From an uncultured Pseudorhodobacter sp. (GTDB taxonomy: Bacteria; Pseudomonadota; Alphaproteobacteria; Rhodobacterales; Rhodobacteraceae), in NCBI GenBank assembly GCA_913062925.1, contig CAJXWJ010000001.1:1-64000 (forward strand): DNA of 64,000 bases, written 5' to 3'. The notes under the pieces are model-generated. The model was given only the letters and a program-made list of their open reading frames with translations, was not told the origin of the DNA and searched no databases. Numbering within the stretch: the first letter of the stretch is position 1; the number at the start of each line of letters is the position of its first letter. Below are positions 8,457 through 19,431 of the stretch, piece after piece. The position numbers and the translations under genes were made by a program.

Positions 8457-9752
8457 TTAGCGCTTGGTGACGTCCGTATAATCGCGATGCGTCTCGCCGA
8501 CATAAAGCTGACGCGGACGACCGATCTTTTGGTTCTTTTCGGCGATCATCTCTTTCCACTGCGAGATCCAGCCGACAGTGCGCGAAATCGCGAAAATCGG
8601 CGTGAACATCGAGGTCGGGAAGCCCATCGCATCCAGAATGATGCCCGAGTAGAAATCGACGTTTGGATAAAGCTTTTTCGAGACGAAATAATCGTCTTCC
8701 AAAGCGATCCGCTCCAGCTCTTTGGCGACTTGCAGGGTTGGGTTGTTGTGGATGCCCAAAAGCTCCAGCACCTCGTCTGCCGATTCTTTCATCACTTTGG
8801 CGCGCGGGTCAAAGTTTTTATAGACGCGGTGGCCAAAGCCCATCAGGCGGAAGCCCGAGTTTTTATCCTTGGCCTTGGCGATATATTCCGGAATCCGGTC
8901 AACGGTGCCAATTTCGCGCAGCATTTCAAGGCAGGCTTGGTTGGCGCCGCCATGGGCAGGGCCCCAAAGGCAGGCAATGCCGGCCGCAATACAAGCAAAG
9001 GGATTCGCACCCGAAGAGCCCGCCAGACGCACGGTCGAGGTCGAGGCGTTTTGCTCGTGGTCGGCATGCAGCAGCATGATCCGGTCCATCGCCTTGGACA
9101 GAATCGGGTTCACCTCGTAATCTTCGGCCGGAACCGCAAAGCACATATTCAGGAAGTTGCCCGCGAACGACAGGGAATTCTTTGGATAAACAAAGGGTTG
9201 TCCAACCGAGTATTTATAGGCCATCGCGGCAATCGTTGGCAGCTTGGCGATCATGCGGATGGCTGCAACCTCGCGCTGCCATTCGTCGTTGATATCCAGA
9301 CTGTCGTGATAAAACGCCGACATCGCGCCGACGACGCCGACCATTGTCGCCATCGGATGCGCATCGCGGCGGAAACCGCGGAAGAAGTTGTGCATCTGTT
9401 CGTGCACCATGGTGTGGCGCGTCACACGATGCTCGAAATCCTGCAACTGGCTGGCGTTTGGCAGCTCACCATAAAGCAGCAGATAGCAAACCTCGATAAA
9501 GCTGGACTCTTCGGCCAATTGTTCGATCGGATAGCCGCGATACAGCAACTCGCCCTTGTCGCCGTCGATGAAGGTGATCGCGCTTTCGCAGGCGGCTGTA
9601 GAGGTGAAGCCCGGATCAAAGGTGAAGACATCCGCTTGGGCATAAAGCTTGCGGATATCAAGCACATCAGGACCAAGCGTCGGCGACATCACCGGCAGGT
9701 CATAGGTTTTTCCATCAAGGCTCAGCGTCGCGGTTTTGGTCGTGTCGGCCAT
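8457..9752 (-). CDS. gltA: Citrate synthase, type II (hexameric)
   Basis: Condenses acetyl-CoA and oxaloacetate to citrate, the entry of the TCA cycle; cytoplasmic. At 431 residues it has the length and N-terminal extension of the proteobacterial type II enzyme ([27 protein letters not shown]). Catalytic motifs are [32 protein letters not shown] and [19 protein letters not shown], followed by [18 protein letters not shown]. It stands alone on the minus strand, downstream of gltX, with its own terminator. Confidence 0.97.
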   Translation of the reverse strand: MADTTKTATLSLDGKTYDLPVMSPTLGPDVLDIRKLYAQADVFTFDPGFTSTAACESAITFIDGDKGELLYRGYPIEQLAEESSFIEVCYLLLYGELPNASQLQDFEHRVTRHTMVHEQMHNFFRGFRRDAHPMATMVGVVGAMSAFYHDSLDINDEWQREVAAIRMIAKLPTIAAMAYKYSVGQPFVYPKNSLSFAGNFLNMCFAVPAEDYEVNPILSKAMDRIMLLHADHEQNASTSTVRLAGSSGANPFACIAAGIACLWGPAHGGANQACLEMLREIGTVDRIPEYIAKAKDKNSGFRLMGFGHRVYKNFDPRAKVMKESADEVLELLGIHNNPTLQVAKELERIALEDDYFVSKKLYPNVDFYSGIILDAMGFPTSMFTPIFAISRTVGWISQWKEMIAEKNQKIGRPRQLYVGETHRDYTDVTKR

Positions 9753-9826
9753 CTAACATCCCCAGTATGGTGCGCTGCACCGCCAAATGCGGGCAGGGTC
9801 GTTTCCGGATTGGCCAAAGATGCAGG

Positions 9827-11221
9827 TCAAAGACCTGCGTCGTTCAGCCGTGTGATCGTCTCAGTCTGACCGATGACAAGCATCATGTCATACACGCTTG
9901 GCGTCGTGCTGCGCCCTGCCAGTGCTGCGCGGAGCGGGGCGGCCAGTTTGCCAAAGCCAATTCCGTTTTCTGCAGCTGCATTGGTTAGGATCGTCTCCAA
10001 TTCCGCCTTTGTCCAGCTAGCATTTTGCAACTGCGGCGTCAATGAATTCAGTATACCACGGGATACCGAATCAAGCGACTTTGCCGATGCCTCATCGGCA
10101 GAAATGGGGCGCGAAACCAGCATAAAGTGAGCTTTTTCAAGCAGTTCATGAAAGGTTTTCGCACGATCTTTGACACAGTAAAGCCCGCGCGCCATTAGGT
10201 CTTTCTGTGCCTCTGTCAGAGCTGGCAGGCCCGCCGCTTGCATAAATGCGATCAATTCATGCAGCAGTGCAGCATCCGGCATCGCTGCCATATGATGGCC
10301 GCAGGTGTTTTCCAGCTTTTTGAAATCAAGCCGCGCAGGCGCACGCCCGATTCCCGCCAGATCAAACATCGCAAGCGCTTCGGTGGTGCTGAAAATCTCG
10401 GCATCGCCATGTGCCCAACCCAGACGGGTCAGGTAGTTACGCATACCCGCAGCCGGATAGCCCATGGCCTGATATTCTTCGACGCCCGTCGCGCCATGGC
10501 GTTTGGACAATTTCTTGCCATCTGGGCCGTGGATCAGCGGAATATGTGCCCAAACCGGAACTTCCCAGCCCATGGCATCATAAATCATCTGCTGGCGCGC
10601 GGCATTGTTCAGGTGATCATCCCCCCGAATGACATGAGTGACGCCCATGTCATGATCATCGACCACAACCGCGAGCATATAGGTCGGTGTACCATCAGAG
10701 CGTAAACAAATCATATCATCCAAAGTGTCATTCTGGATGGTGACGCTGCCTTGCACTTCGTCTTTTATGAAACTTTGACCGATTTGCGGCGCCTTCATCC
10801 GAATGACATAGGGCAGATCGGGGTGATCTTCGGTTGCTACATCGCGCCAAGGGCTGCGGAACACCGCATAGCTTGCGCTCGAGGCTTCGCGGAACGCAGC
10901 GATTTCTTCTTGGCTGGAAAAGCACTTATAGGCGGTGCCGCGGCGCAGCATCTCGTGGGCGACCTCGGCATGGCGGTCGCGGCGCTCAAACTGGCTGATC
11001 GGCTCGCCGTCCCAATCCAGACCCAGCCAAGTCAGGCCGCGCAAAATGGCGGCCGTGGCCTCTGGGGTGGACCGCTCGCGGTCAGTGTCTTCGATTCGCA
11101 GCAGGAATTTGCCGCCCCGTCCGCGCGCGTAAAGCCAGTTAAACAGCGCTGTACGGCCACCGCCAATATGAAGATAGCCCGTGGGCGAGGGCGCAAAGCG
11201 GGTGACGACTGGACGGGACAT
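9827..11221 (-). CDS. gltX: Glutamate--tRNA ligase 1
   Basis: Class I aminoacyl-tRNA synthetase of 464 residues. It has the HIGH-region motif [27 protein letters not shown], the [12 protein letters not shown] motif and the KLSKRHG form of KMSKS. The C-terminal anticodon-binding helical domain (about 330-464) is complete. The start at 11221 gives MSRPVVTR; eight further codons upstream are possible. A second GluRS lies at 62385. Alphaproteobacteria often have two, of which one may charge tRNA-Gln with Glu for GatCAB; the sequence alone does not show which. The 3' third, around 9840-10160, looks less GC-rich than its neighbours. Confidence 0.95.
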   Translation of the reverse strand: MSRPVVTRFAPSPTGYLHIGGGRTALFNWLYARGRGGKFLLRIEDTDRERSTPEATAAILRGLTWLGLDWDGEPISQFERRDRHAEVAHEMLRRGTAYKCFSSQEEIAAFREASSASYAVFRSPWRDVATEDHPDLPYVIRMKAPQIGQSFIKDEVQGSVTIQNDTLDDMICLRSDGTPTYMLAVVVDDHDMGVTHVIRGDDHLNNAARQQMIYDAMGWEVPVWAHIPLIHGPDGKKLSKRHGATGVEEYQAMGYPAAGMRNYLTRLGWAHGDAEIFSTTEALAMFDLAGIGRAPARLDFKKLENTCGHHMAAMPDAALLHELIAFMQAAGLPALTEAQKDLMARGLYCVKDRAKTFHELLEKAHFMLVSRPISADEASAKSLDSVSRGILNSLTPQLQNASWTKAELETILTNAAAENGIGFGKLAAPLRAALAGRSTTPSVYDMMLVIGQTETITRLNDAGL

Positions 11222-11296
11222 TGACGTTAACCTTTCGGAAACCATGACAGAGATAGTCTGGGCGCAGCTTTAGGCAAATGCGGAGGGCAAAACAAG

Positions 11297-13390
11297 GTGC
11301 GGGGGCCATTGGCCATCTTGGATGCGCTGGAGGCTGCGCGGGGGCAGCTGTTTGTCTGGGTTCCGGTCTTTATCGCGATCGGCATCGCGCTGTGGTTTGC
11401 GCTGCCGTTCGAGCCCGCGCTGCCGCTTTATCTGGCGGTTGCGGGGCTTGGGATTTGTGCAGCACTGGTGCCGCTGGGGGCGTTGCGGCCTTTGGCGATG
11501 GCCGTGGCCTGTGTCGCCTTGGGCTTCGGTGCGGCGGGACTGCGGGCGCATCAGGTGGCCGCACCGATGCTAGATTTTCGCTATTATGGGCCGGTGCAGG
11601 GCCGGATTGTCGAGATCGACCGCTCGCAATCAGACGCGCTGCGTCTGACGCTTGACCGCGTTGTCCTGTCAGATGTGGCACCGACGCGCACGCCGCTACG
11701 GGTTCGGGTTTCCCTGCATGATCAGGAGTTTAGCGCAACTCCGGGGCAGGTGATCTTGCTGACCGGGTTTCTGTCGGCGCCCGATGGCCCTGCCGAGCCG
11801 GGGGGATTTGATTTTCGCCGCATGGCGTTTTTCCGCCAATTGGGGGCGGTTGGCTATAGCCGCGCGCCGGTGCTGCTTTGGTCGGAGCCCGAGGACGGCA
11901 CGCAGCTGATTGACCGGCTGCGCAGCTTTCTGGCCGCAAAAATGATGGCGGCGGTCCCTTCCGAGGCGGGTGCTTTTGCGACAGGGGCGATGACGGGAGA
12001 TCGCTCGGGCATTGGCCTTTCGACGGTGCAGGCGCTGCGCGACAGCAATCTTGCGCATTTGCTGGCGATTTCGGGGATGAATATGGCGTTTCTGACCGGA
12101 TTTGTCTTTATGCTGCTGCGCTATGGCGTGGCTTTGCTGCCCGCTTTGGCACTGCGGGTGAATTCGAAAAAGCTGGCGGCAGGGGTGGCTTTGGGCGTGG
12201 CGTTTTTCTATCTGCTGCTGTCGGGCGCGAATGTGGCGACCGAGCGCGCGTTCTTGATGGTCTGCGTCATGTTGGGGGCTATTTTGTTGGATAGGCGGGC
12301 GCTGACGATGCGGTCAGTGGCGCTTTCGGCGGTGATCTTGCTGCTGCGCGAACCCGAGGCTTTGGGCGAGCCGGGGTTTCAGTTGTCTTTCGCCGCAACG
12401 ATTGTGCTGATTGCGGGCTTTGCGGCGCTGGATCGCGCGATTTTGCGTGAAAAGCTGCCACGCTGGCTTGTTCCGGTGTTCACGATGGTGCTGACCTCGG
12501 TTCTGGCGGGGGCGGCTACGGCGCCTTTTGCGGCGGCGACCTTTAACCGCTTTACCGATTATGGCTTGCTCGCCAATGTTTTGACCGCGCCATCGATGTC
12601 GGTGCTGATGGCTGCGGGGGCGATGGCGGCGCTTCTGGCGCCTTTGGGTGTGGCGGGGCCTGCGCTTTGGGTAATGGAGCTGGCCGCGCGCTGGATTTTG
12701 TTTGTGGCGCATTGGGTTGCGGGGCTGCAGGGCGCTGTCACGCCGGTGATTCAGCCGCAAGATTGGGTGATGCCGGTGATTGCGCTTGCGGGGATTTGGC
12801 TGTTGGTCTGGCGCGGGGTTTGGCGCTGGCTGGCGGTTTTGCCGCTGGTTCTGGCCTTTGGCGGCTGGAGCTTGGCGGCGCGACCGCAACTGCTGATCGC
12901 TTCAGATGGTGGACTGGTGGGGCTGATGGGCGGGCAGGGGCGTGCGCTGTCGGTTGCCAAGGGCGGCGGCTTTGTCGCGCAAAACTGGCTACAGGGCGAC
13001 GGCGATTTGGCTGATCAGCAGAGCGCTGCGGCGCGGCAGGGGTTTGACGGCCCACCCAGCGCGCGCCGCTTTCAGATTGCAGGCTGGCGCGGTATTGCGC
13101 TGCGAGGTAAGACGGCAGCGGCTTTGATGCAAAGTGCCTGCGCCGAGGCTGATCTGGTGATCTTACCCGCAGCGATCCCGCCGCCTGCTGCACCACCGCA
13201 AGGCTGCGTTTTAATCGGGCGCAAGATGCTTGATGCCACCGGCGCGCTGGCCTTGACGCTGCACCCAGAGTATCTGCAAATCACCCCATCCCGCTTTGGC
13301 GCGCGGATCTGGATGTCGCCACGGCCCGCGCTGCGCGATCTGCGCATCGCCAAACCGCAGCGATCAATAGCTGCGAATGAGCCCGACTAA
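11297..13390 (+). CDS. comEC: ComEC/Rec2 family competence-type membrane protein
   Basis: A polytopic inner-membrane protein of 697 residues related to the ComEC channel for single-stranded DNA uptake. Residues 1-180 hold the N-terminal DUF4131 region. The Competence domain follows (about 215-500), including [21 protein letters not shown] and [16 protein letters not shown]. The C-terminal 160 residues are short and lack an intact HxHxDH metallo-beta-lactamase motif. GTG at 11297 follows GGAGGG by 9 nt. It is divergent from gltX, and its last 27 nt overlap lexA in the opposite direction. A DNA-uptake role is family knowledge; no other competence gene is in the window. Confidence 0.88.
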   Translation: MRGPLAILDALEAARGQLFVWVPVFIAIGIALWFALPFEPALPLYLAVAGLGICAALVPLGALRPLAMAVACVALGFGAAGLRAHQVAAPMLDFRYYGPVQGRIVEIDRSQSDALRLTLDRVVLSDVAPTRTPLRVRVSLHDQEFSATPGQVILLTGFLSAPDGPAEPGGFDFRRMAFFRQLGAVGYSRAPVLLWSEPEDGTQLIDRLRSFLAAKMMAAVPSEAGAFATGAMTGDRSGIGLSTVQALRDSNLAHLLAISGMNMAFLTGFVFMLLRYGVALLPALALRVNSKKLAAGVALGVAFFYLLLSGANVATERAFLMVCVMLGAILLDRRALTMRSVALSAVILLLREPEALGEPGFQLSFAATIVLIAGFAALDRAILREKLPRWLVPVFTMVLTSVLAGAATAPFAAATFNRFTDYGLLANVLTAPSMSVLMAAGAMAALLAPLGVAGPALWVMELAARWILFVAHWVAGLQGAVTPVIQPQDWVMPVIALAGIWLLVWRGVWRWLAVLPLVLAFGGWSLAARPQLLIASDGGLVGLMGGQGRALSVAKGGGFVAQNWLQGDGDLADQQSAAARQGFDGPPSARRFQIAGWRGIALRGKTAAALMQSACAEADLVILPAAIPPPAAPPQGCVLIGRKMLDATGALALTLHPEYLQITPSRFGARIWMSPRPALRDLRIAKPQRSIAANEPD

Positions 13391-14050
13391 GCGGCCCTGC
13401 ACCTTGACCATATGATCTGGGATCATGCGGGTCTCATAGGCTGGGTTCGCAGCCTCCAGCGCGATCATATTGCCCCTGCGGCGAAAGCGTTTCAGCGTCG
13501 CTTCGGCGTCTTCGACCAAGGCGACGACAATCTCACCATTTTCGGCCGAGCTTTGTTCGCGGATGATCACGATATCGCCATCGTTGATGCCAGCGTCGAT
13601 CATTGAATCGCCTTTAACTTCAAGCGCATAGTGTTGCCCATTGGCCGAGAGCATGGACCCAGGCACCGCGACATGATGCGAAACATGGCTGATCGCCTCG
13701 ATCGGCACACCGGCGGCGATGCGGCCCATCACCGGCAGTTCGGTGGCATAGACCGCTTCTATCGGGATCGCAGCGGCGGGGGGCGATACCTTATCGCCCT
13801 GAATAACCTTGGGCGTAAAGCCCGCGCGTTCCATCGATTCGGGCAGTTTGACGATTTCCAACGCCCGGGCACGGTGAGCAAGCCGGCGGATAAAGCCGCG
13901 TTCTTCCAAGGCGGTGATCAGCCGGTGGATGCCGGATTTCGAGCGCAGATCCAGCGCGTCTTTCATCTCGTCAAACGAGGGGGGCACGCCGTCAATGTCC
14001 ATCCGCGTCTTGATGAAATCCAGAAGTTCCAACTGCTTTCGCGTCAACAT
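13364..14050 (-). CDS. lexA: LexA repressor
   Basis: SOS repressor with RecA-stimulated self-cleavage; 228 residues, slightly long as in alphaproteobacteria. The N-terminal winged HTH (1-65) includes [25 protein letters not shown]. The cleavage site is A113-G114 in [12 protein letters not shown]. The catalytic Ser149 in [17 protein letters not shown] and Lys187 in [11 protein letters not shown] form the dyad. It is last in the run trpG-trpD-trpC-moaC-moeA-lexA, 79 nt after moeA, and has its own SOS box upstream, so it is autoregulated. Its 3' end overlaps comEC. Confidence 0.97.
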   Translation of the reverse strand: MLTRKQLELLDFIKTRMDIDGVPPSFDEMKDALDLRSKSGIHRLITALEERGFIRRLAHRARALEIVKLPESMERAGFTPKVIQGDKVSPPAAAIPIEAVYATELPVMGRIAAGVPIEAISHVSHHVAVPGSMLSANGQHYALEVKGDSMIDAGINDGDIVIIREQSSAENGEIVVALVEDAEATLKRFRRRGNMIALEAANPAYETRMIPDHMVKVQGRLVGLIRSY

Positions 14051-14081
14051 GGCGGGCCCCCGTGGCGGTTGTTGTCGCTAT

Positions 14082-14096
14082 GTTCTGCCCGTGTTC
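14082..14096. promoter_or_regulatory. SOS box (LexA operator) of lexA
   Basis: GTTC (14082-14085), seven bases, GTTC (14093-14096). This is the direct-repeat GTTC-N7-GTTC operator known for LexA in Rhodobacter and related alphaproteobacteria. It is centred about 39 bp upstream of the lexA start and between moeA and lexA. Confidence 0.9.
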
Positions 14097-14129
14097 TTGC
14101 TTTGTGTCAACTGTTTTGCGAATTTCGCC

Positions 14130-15308
14130 TCAAATCGCGATATAATCCACCAGACTGCCCGCAGGCAGAGCCGCGCTGTCGGGCGGCAGGATGATCAGCG
14201 CATCGGCTTCGGTCAAAATCGTCAGCAAAGCGCTGTCTTGGCGTTCAAAGGCGGTAACGGTGGGCGTGCCATTGGGCGTCGAGATCCGCGCGCGCATGTA
14301 ATGGCTGCGCGGGCCATTGGCGGGCAGATCGCGGCCCAATGTGGCGCGCAGGGTTTGCGGCGCGGGGTCGGGCAGACCCAGCATCGCCTTCAGCATCGGC
14401 ACCATAAACAGATGGCCGCAGACGATGGCCGAGACCGGATTGCCCGGCAGGCCCAGCATCGGAATGCCCAGCACCCGGCCCGCCATCAGCGGCTTGCCCG
14501 GACGCATGGCAATTTTCCAAAACGCCCGCTCAAGCCCAAGATCGGCGGCGACTTTTCCGACCAGATCATGGTCGCCAACCGAAGCACCGCCAACGGTGAC
14601 GATCAGATCCGCGCCTTCGCTCAGCGCAAAGACCGCGCGCAGGCTGGCTTCGGTGTCGCGCGCGATCGGCAGCATCCGCGCCTCGCCGCCCGCGGCCTCG
14701 ACCATGGCGGCAAGTGCGAAGGTGTTTGAGGCAATAATCTGATCCGGGCCGGGGTCTTCGCCCGGCATCACCAATTCATCGCCCGAAGCGATCAGCGCCA
14801 CGATGGGGCGCCTGCGCACCTGCACCTTGGCCACATTCATCGCAGCCAGCAGAGCAAGGTCATTGGGCCGCAAAAGCCTGGGCTGCAGGCTGTCACCAAG
14901 GGCGAAATCTTGGCCTTTCGGGCGGATATTGTCGCCCGCCCGCGCGGCTGCGTTCAGGGTGATCTGATCGCCTGTTGCGCTGATGTCTTCTTGAATAGCA
15001 ATCGTCACAGCCCCTTGTGGCAAGGGCGCGCCGGTAAAGATGCGGGTGGCCTGTTTGGCGGTCAGCGCGCCTGCAAAGCCGTGGCCCGCGCCCGCCTCGC
15101 CGATCACGGTAAAGCTGTCGCCAATCGCGGCCTCGGCCCCCAAGGCATAGCCATCCATCGCCGAGGCCGCAAAGGGCGGCTGGGTCAGTTTTGCCACCGC
15201 AGGCGTTGCCATCACACGGCCATTTGCGGCGCGCAGCGGCAGGGTTTCAAGCCCAAGCGGGGCGGCCAAGGCAAGGCAGCGCGCCAGCGCTTCGGCAACC
15301 GAGATCAT
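14130..15308 (-). CDS. moeA: Molybdopterin molybdenumtransferase
   Basis: Inserts molybdate into adenylylated molybdopterin, the final step of Moco synthesis. The 392 residues show the MoeA order: domain I begins [18 protein letters not shown] and includes [13 protein letters not shown]. The MoCF-like domain III has LIASGDELV and [27 protein letters not shown] and [13 protein letters not shown] precede the C-terminal beta domain. Its start overlaps the moaC stop by 4 nt, so the two are translationally coupled. The molybdenum enzymes at 3461 and 40523 are likely users. Confidence 0.96.
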   Translation of the reverse strand: MISVAEALARCLALAAPLGLETLPLRAANGRVMATPAVAKLTQPPFAASAMDGYALGAEAAIGDSFTVIGEAGAGHGFAGALTAKQATRIFTGAPLPQGAVTIAIQEDISATGDQITLNAAARAGDNIRPKGQDFALGDSLQPRLLRPNDLALLAAMNVAKVQVRRRPIVALIASGDELVMPGEDPGPDQIIASNTFALAAMVEAAGGEARMLPIARDTEASLRAVFALSEGADLIVTVGGASVGDHDLVGKVAADLGLERAFWKIAMRPGKPLMAGRVLGIPMLGLPGNPVSAIVCGHLFMVPMLKAMLGLPDPAPQTLRATLGRDLPANGPRSHYMRARISTPNGTPTVTAFERQDSALLTILTEADALIILPPDSAALPAGSLVDYIAI

Positions 15309-15781
15309 GGCGCGGCCTCAAAGCGACCAGATTTGCCGCCGTCTTTCAGGGTCACATGAATGGCCTCGATCACCATGGATTTCTCGACCGCCTTGACCAT
15401 GTCAAAGATCGTCAGACAAGCGACCGAGACGGCCGTCAGCGCCTCCATCTCGACTCCCGTTTGCCCGCCGGTCTTGACGGTGGCCGCAACGCGAATGCCG
15501 GGCAGGCTGGGATCGGGGGTCAGATCAAGCGTTACCTTGGTGATCGGCAGCGGATGGCACAGTGGGATCAGATCGGCGGTTTTCTTGGCCGCCATGATGC
15601 CCGCAAGCCGCGCAACCCCCAAAACATCGCCCTTTTTCGCGCGGCCTTCGGTGATCAGCGCCAAAGTTTCGGCCCCCATGCGCACAGCGCCCACCGCGGT
15701 TGCGATCCGCGCGGTCACCGGTTTGTCCGAGACATCGACCATATGCGCATGGCCCTGATCGTCGAAATGCGTCAGGCTCAT
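15305..15781 (-). CDS. moaC: Cyclic pyranopterin monophosphate synthase
   Basis: Converts the cyclic GTP intermediate made by MoaA to cPMP, an early step of Moco synthesis. At 158 residues it has normal length. Motifs are [53 protein letters not shown] and [23 protein letters not shown], which carry the active-site Lys/His/Glu/Asp residues. It overlaps trpC and moeA by 4 nt each and therefore belongs to one tightly coupled operon. Confidence 0.97.
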   Translation of the reverse strand: MSLTHFDDQGHAHMVDVSDKPVTARIATAVGAVRMGAETLALITEGRAKKGDVLGVARLAGIMAAKKTADLIPLCHPLPITKVTLDLTPDPSLPGIRVAATVKTGGQTGVEMEALTAVSVACLTIFDMVKAVEKSMVIEAIHVTLKDGGKSGRFEAAP

Positions 15782-16590
15782 GCCCGCCCCCCTGCGGTCA
15801 GCGGATTGGCCAAAATCGCGCGGGTGGCTGCGGCGACATCGTCTTGGCGCATCAAAGCCTCGCCAATCAGGAAGCAGCGCGCGCCATAGGCGGCGATATC
15901 GGCCAGATCGGCAGGGGTGAACAGACCCGATTCCGAGACGATCAGCCGGTCTTCGGGCACATGGCGGGCAAGCGCGCGGGTGGTATCCAGCGTCACCTCA
16001 AAGCTGTGCAGATTGCGGTTGTTGATCCCCATCAGCGGCGATTTCAGCGCACAGGCGCGGTCCAATTCGGCGCGGTCATGCACTTCGATCAGCACATCCA
16101 TCCCCAGCTCGAAAGCGGCCGCTTCCAGTTCGGCGGCTTGGGCATCGGACAAAGACGCCATGATGATCAAGATGCAATCGGCATGCAGCGCGCGGGCCTC
16201 GACCACCTGATAGGTGTCATAAAGGAAATCTTTGCGCAGGCAGGGCAGTTTGGTGGCGCCATGTGCTGCGGTCAAAAAGCTGTCGTCGCCTTGGAACGAA
16301 GGCGCATCGGTCAGCACCGAAAGGCAGGTCGCGCCACCTGCCTGATAGGCCCGCGCCAGATCGGCAGGGTGAAAGTCTTCGCGGATCAAGCCTTTGGAGG
16401 GGCTGGCCTTTTTGATCTCGGCGATCAAGCCATAGCCTGCGGCGGCGGCTTCGGACAAGGCCTTGGCAAAGCCGCGCGGGGCGGGGGCATGGGCTGCGGC
16501 CTCGGCCAGATCAGACAGGCTGCGCGCGGCTTTGCGGGCGGCGATTTCTTCCAGCTTATAGGCTTTGATGCGGTCTAGGATCGTGGGCAT
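15778..16590 (-). CDS. trpC: Indole-3-glycerol phosphate synthase
   Basis: Closes the indole ring from CdRP in tryptophan synthesis. The 270-residue TIM barrel has [65 protein letters not shown] and [12 protein letters not shown]. It is not fused to trpF. It follows trpD by 13 nt and overlaps moaC by 4 nt. Confidence 0.97.
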   Translation of the reverse strand: MPTILDRIKAYKLEEIAARKAARSLSDLAEAAAHAPAPRGFAKALSEAAAAGYGLIAEIKKASPSKGLIREDFHPADLARAYQAGGATCLSVLTDAPSFQGDDSFLTAAHGATKLPCLRKDFLYDTYQVVEARALHADCILIIMASLSDAQAAELEAAAFELGMDVLIEVHDRAELDRACALKSPLMGINNRNLHSFEVTLDTTRALARHVPEDRLIVSESGLFTPADLADIAAYGARCFLIGEALMRQDDVAAATRAILANPLTAGGRA

Positions 16591-16603
16591 AGCGGCAGCC
16601 TTC

Positions 16604-17617
16604 TTAAAGGTGGGTCAGACGGGCAAGCGCCTCGATTTTCGCCTTGGCAGCGCCGGAATCCAAGGAATGCGCCGCAATTTCAACGCCTTCGCGCAGGCTG
16701 GTGGCATGGTCTGCGACCAAAAGCGCCGCCGCCGAATTCAGCAAAACCGCATCGCGAAACGCGCCCTTGGCCCCGCCCAGAAGCGCGCGAAACGCCACGG
16801 CGTTTTCGGCAGGCGTGCCGCCCATGATGGCGCTGAAGGGATGCGCGGGCAGGCCTGCGTCTTCGGGATGGATCTGAAATTCGCGGATCGCGCCGGCTTC
16901 AAGCGCTGCAACATCGGTCGGCTCGGCAATCGAGATTTCATCCGTGCCGTCACCCCCATGCACAAGCCAGGCCTTTTCCGACCCCAGCAGCTGCAAGATC
17001 TCGGCCATAGGCCGGATCAGGGCTGGCGAAAACGCGCCGGTCAGCTGGCGTTTCACGCCTGCGGGATTGGTCAGCGGGCCAAGGATGTTAAAGATCGTGC
17101 GGGTGCCAAGTTCGGCGCGCACCGGCATGACATGGCGGGTGGCCGGATGGTGCATCGGCGCCATCATAAAGCCGATGCCCGCCTCGGCCAGACAGCGTTC
17201 AACCACCGCAGGGCCGACCATGACGTTCAGGCCCATCTCGGTCAGCGCATCGGCAGCGCCTGATTTTGACGACAGATTGCGGTTGCCGTGTTTGGCGACC
17301 ACCACCCCCGCACCGGCCACCACAAAGGCGGTCGCGGTCGAGATATTCAGCGTGCCCTTGCCATCGCCGCCGGTGCCGACGATGTCCATCGCGCCTTCGG
17401 GGGCGCGCACGGGGTTGCATTTGGCGCGCATCACGCTGGCGGCTGCGGCGTATTCGTCCACCGTCTCGCCACGCGTGCGCAGCGCCATCAAAAAGCCGCC
17501 CATTTGCGCAGGCGTCGCAGCCCCCTCAAATAGCGCCGAAAACGCCGCCTCTGCCTCGGAGCGGGTCAGTGCGCGGGTGGCGGCAATGCCGATCAGCGGG
17601 CGCAGAATGTCGCTCAT
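16604..17617 (-). CDS. trpD: Anthranilate phosphoribosyltransferase
   Basis: Transfers phosphoribose from PRPP to anthranilate. The 337 residues include the PRPP loop [79 protein letters not shown] and [12 protein letters not shown]. It overlaps trpG by 4 nt. The trpE subunit that normally pairs with TrpG is not in the window. Confidence 0.97.
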   Translation of the reverse strand: MSDILRPLIGIAATRALTRSEAEAAFSALFEGAATPAQMGGFLMALRTRGETVDEYAAAASVMRAKCNPVRAPEGAMDIVGTGGDGKGTLNISTATAFVVAGAGVVVAKHGNRNLSSKSGAADALTEMGLNVMVGPAVVERCLAEAGIGFMMAPMHHPATRHVMPVRAELGTRTIFNILGPLTNPAGVKRQLTGAFSPALIRPMAEILQLLGSEKAWLVHGGDGTDEISIAEPTDVAALEAGAIREFQIHPEDAGLPAHPFSAIMGGTPAENAVAFRALLGGAKGAFRDAVLLNSAAALLVADHATSLREGVEIAAHSLDSGAAKAKIEALARLTHL

Positions 17618-18201
17618 GCCGGCACCTTTGCCCGCGCGGCCTCAAGGAAGTTGCGCAACAACTGGTGGCCATGTTCCGAGGCAATGGATTCGGGGTGAAA
17701 CTGCACGCCTTCGATCAGTTTTTCGCGGTGGCGCAGGCCCATGATGGTGCCGTCTTCCAGCCAAGCGGTGACCTCAAGACACTCGGGCAGGCTGTCTTTT
17801 TCCACCACCAAAGAATGATAGCGGGTGGCGGCAAAGGGCGAGGGCAGATCGCGGAACATGCCTTGGCCCTTGTGGTGCATCATGCCCATTTTGCCGTGCA
17901 CAATCTCGTGGCAGCGAATGACGCGGCCGCCAAAAGCCTCGCCAATGGTTTGATGCCCCAGACAAACGCCCAGCAAGGGCACATCAGCCGCCGCCGCCGC
18001 GCGTGTCAGCGGCACGCAGATGCCCGCCTGTGCCGGATCACAAGGCCCGGGCGACAGCACGATCAGCTCGGGGCGCAGCGCCAACGCCTCTTGCACCGAC
18101 ATCGCGTCGTTGCGCACCACCTTAACATCGGCCCCCAACTCGCCCAGATAATGCACAAGATTGTAGGTAAAGCTGTCGTAGTTATCGATCAAAAGCAGCA
18201 T
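17614..18201 (-). CDS. trpG: Anthranilate synthase component II (glutamine amidotransferase)
   Basis: Supplies ammonia from glutamine to TrpE; close relatives also serve PabB. The 195-residue class I amidotransferase has Cys80 in [17 protein letters not shown], and His169 and Glu171 in [14 protein letters not shown]. The N-terminus [23 protein letters not shown] fixes the start at 18201; an ATG 9 nt upstream is possible. It is first of the trpGDC-moaC-moeA-lexA run. The 240 bp between it and the divergent LacI gene must hold both promoters; I see no tryptophan-rich leader peptide there. Confidence 0.95.
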   Translation of the reverse strand: MLLLIDNYDSFTYNLVHYLGELGADVKVVRNDAMSVQEALALRPELIVLSPGPCDPAQAGICVPLTRAAAAADVPLLGVCLGHQTIGEAFGGRVIRCHEIVHGKMGMMHHKGQGMFRDLPSPFAATRYHSLVVEKDSLPECLEVTAWLEDGTIMGLRHREKLIEGVQFHPESIASEHGHQLLRNFLEAARAKVPA

Positions 18202-18441
18202 GGCGGGCACAACCGTTTGTTTTGTTTCGCTTCTTTGTCTGAAGGTCCGCTGGTTGCCTGCTGTTTGGCAAGAAACCCCTGCAACCCTGCGCGACTGGTC
18301 GAAGCTTTCATCCGACTTATCGCCGATCCGACCTGCGGTGTAAACCTAGCGCTGCGGGCAGACTTGCGGCACTTTGTGCAGGCGCGGTGACAAGGCGCGC
18401 GGGCTGGGCTAGGCTTTGCGGGCAACAACTGGAAGAGGCCG

Positions 18442-19431
18442 ATGGCGATTACCCTTAAGGATGTGGCGGCGCGGGCAGGGGTGTCGCATGCGGCCGCCTC
18501 GCGCAGCTTTACCCCGGGGGCTTCGGTTTCGGCCAAGACCCGCGCCAAGGTCGAGCAAGCTGCCGCCGCCTTGGGCTATAGCCCGAATATGCTGGCGCGC
18601 AGCCTGACCACGCGCAAGACGCAGCTGGTGGGGCTGGTGTCGAACAACTTTCAAAATCCGGTGTTTTTGCAGATTTTTGATCTGTTCACCCGCGCGCTGC
18701 AAGAACAGGGTCTGCGCCCGCTGTTGGTGAACCTGTCAGATGAAACCGACCCCGAGCGCTGTTTGCAGATGCTGCGGCAATATTCGGTGGATGGGGTGAT
18801 CGTGGCCTCGTCGCATCTGCCGCAGGGCTTTGCGCGGGCGTTCCAACAGGCGGGCATCGCGGTGGTGCATGCCTTTGGCCGCGCGGCTGCGGTGCCGGAT
18901 GTTTCGGTCGCAGCGATTGACAATGTGGCCGCAGGGCGGATGGCGGCGCAGGCGCTGATCGCGCGCGGCTATGCCCGCATCGGATTTCTGGGCGGGCCAG
19001 AGCAGGCCTCGACCACCCAAGACCGCATGGCGGGGTTTTTGGCCGAGGCCAAACGCTGCGGCGCGCAGGCCAGTGTCAGCTTTGCCGCTGCCTATAGCTT
19101 TGAGGCAGGGCGGGCCGAGATGGCGCGGCTTTTGGCGCAATCGCCTTGCGAGGCGTATTTTCTGGGCGATGATGTGCTGGCACTGGGCGCGCTTGCCGCC
19201 GCCCAAGCGGCCGCGGTGCGGGTGCCGCAGGATCTGGGCATTCTTGGGCTGAACGATATGGCGATGGCGGCTTGGGCCAATGTCAACCTTTCGACCATCC
19301 ATCAGCCGTTCGAGGCGATTGTGCGCGGCGCGGTCGATCTGCTGATCGCCCGCTTTGCGAACCCCGAGGCTGCCCCCGAGGTTCGGATTTATCCCTGCCA
19401 CCTTGTCAGCCGGGCGACGCTGCGCGGCTAG
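18442..19431 (+). CDS. LacI family transcriptional regulator of the inositol-type cluster
   Basis: A 329-residue repressor. The N-terminal HTH and hinge are ITLKDVAARAGVSHAAASRSF and ARSLTTRKTQLVGLV; the periplasmic-binding-protein-like effector domain spans about 60-329. GGAAGAGG precedes the ATG. It faces the two-armed iol cluster and overlaps the convergent dehydrogenase at 19428 by 4 nt. The perfect 18-bp palindrome at 22620 has the form of a LacI-family site and is the likely target. The inducer is presumably an inositol or a pathway intermediate; this is inferred. Confidence 0.88.
   Translation: MAITLKDVAARAGVSHAAASRSFTPGASVSAKTRAKVEQAAAALGYSPNMLARSLTTRKTQLVGLVSNNFQNPVFLQIFDLFTRALQEQGLRPLLVNLSDETDPERCLQMLRQYSVDGVIVASSHLPQGFARAFQQAGIAVVHAFGRAAAVPDVSVAAIDNVAAGRMAAQALIARGYARIGFLGGPEQASTTQDRMAGFLAEAKRCGAQASVSFAAAYSFEAGRAEMARLLAQSPCEAYFLGDDVLALGALAAAQAAAVRVPQDLGILGLNDMAMAAWANVNLSTIHQPFEAIVRGAVDLLIARFANPEAAPEVRIYPCHLVSRATLRG

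Noticed and set aside
18202-18441. Tryptophan attenuator before trpG
   Set aside because: No short frame with Trp codons and no terminator-type hairpin found in the spacer.
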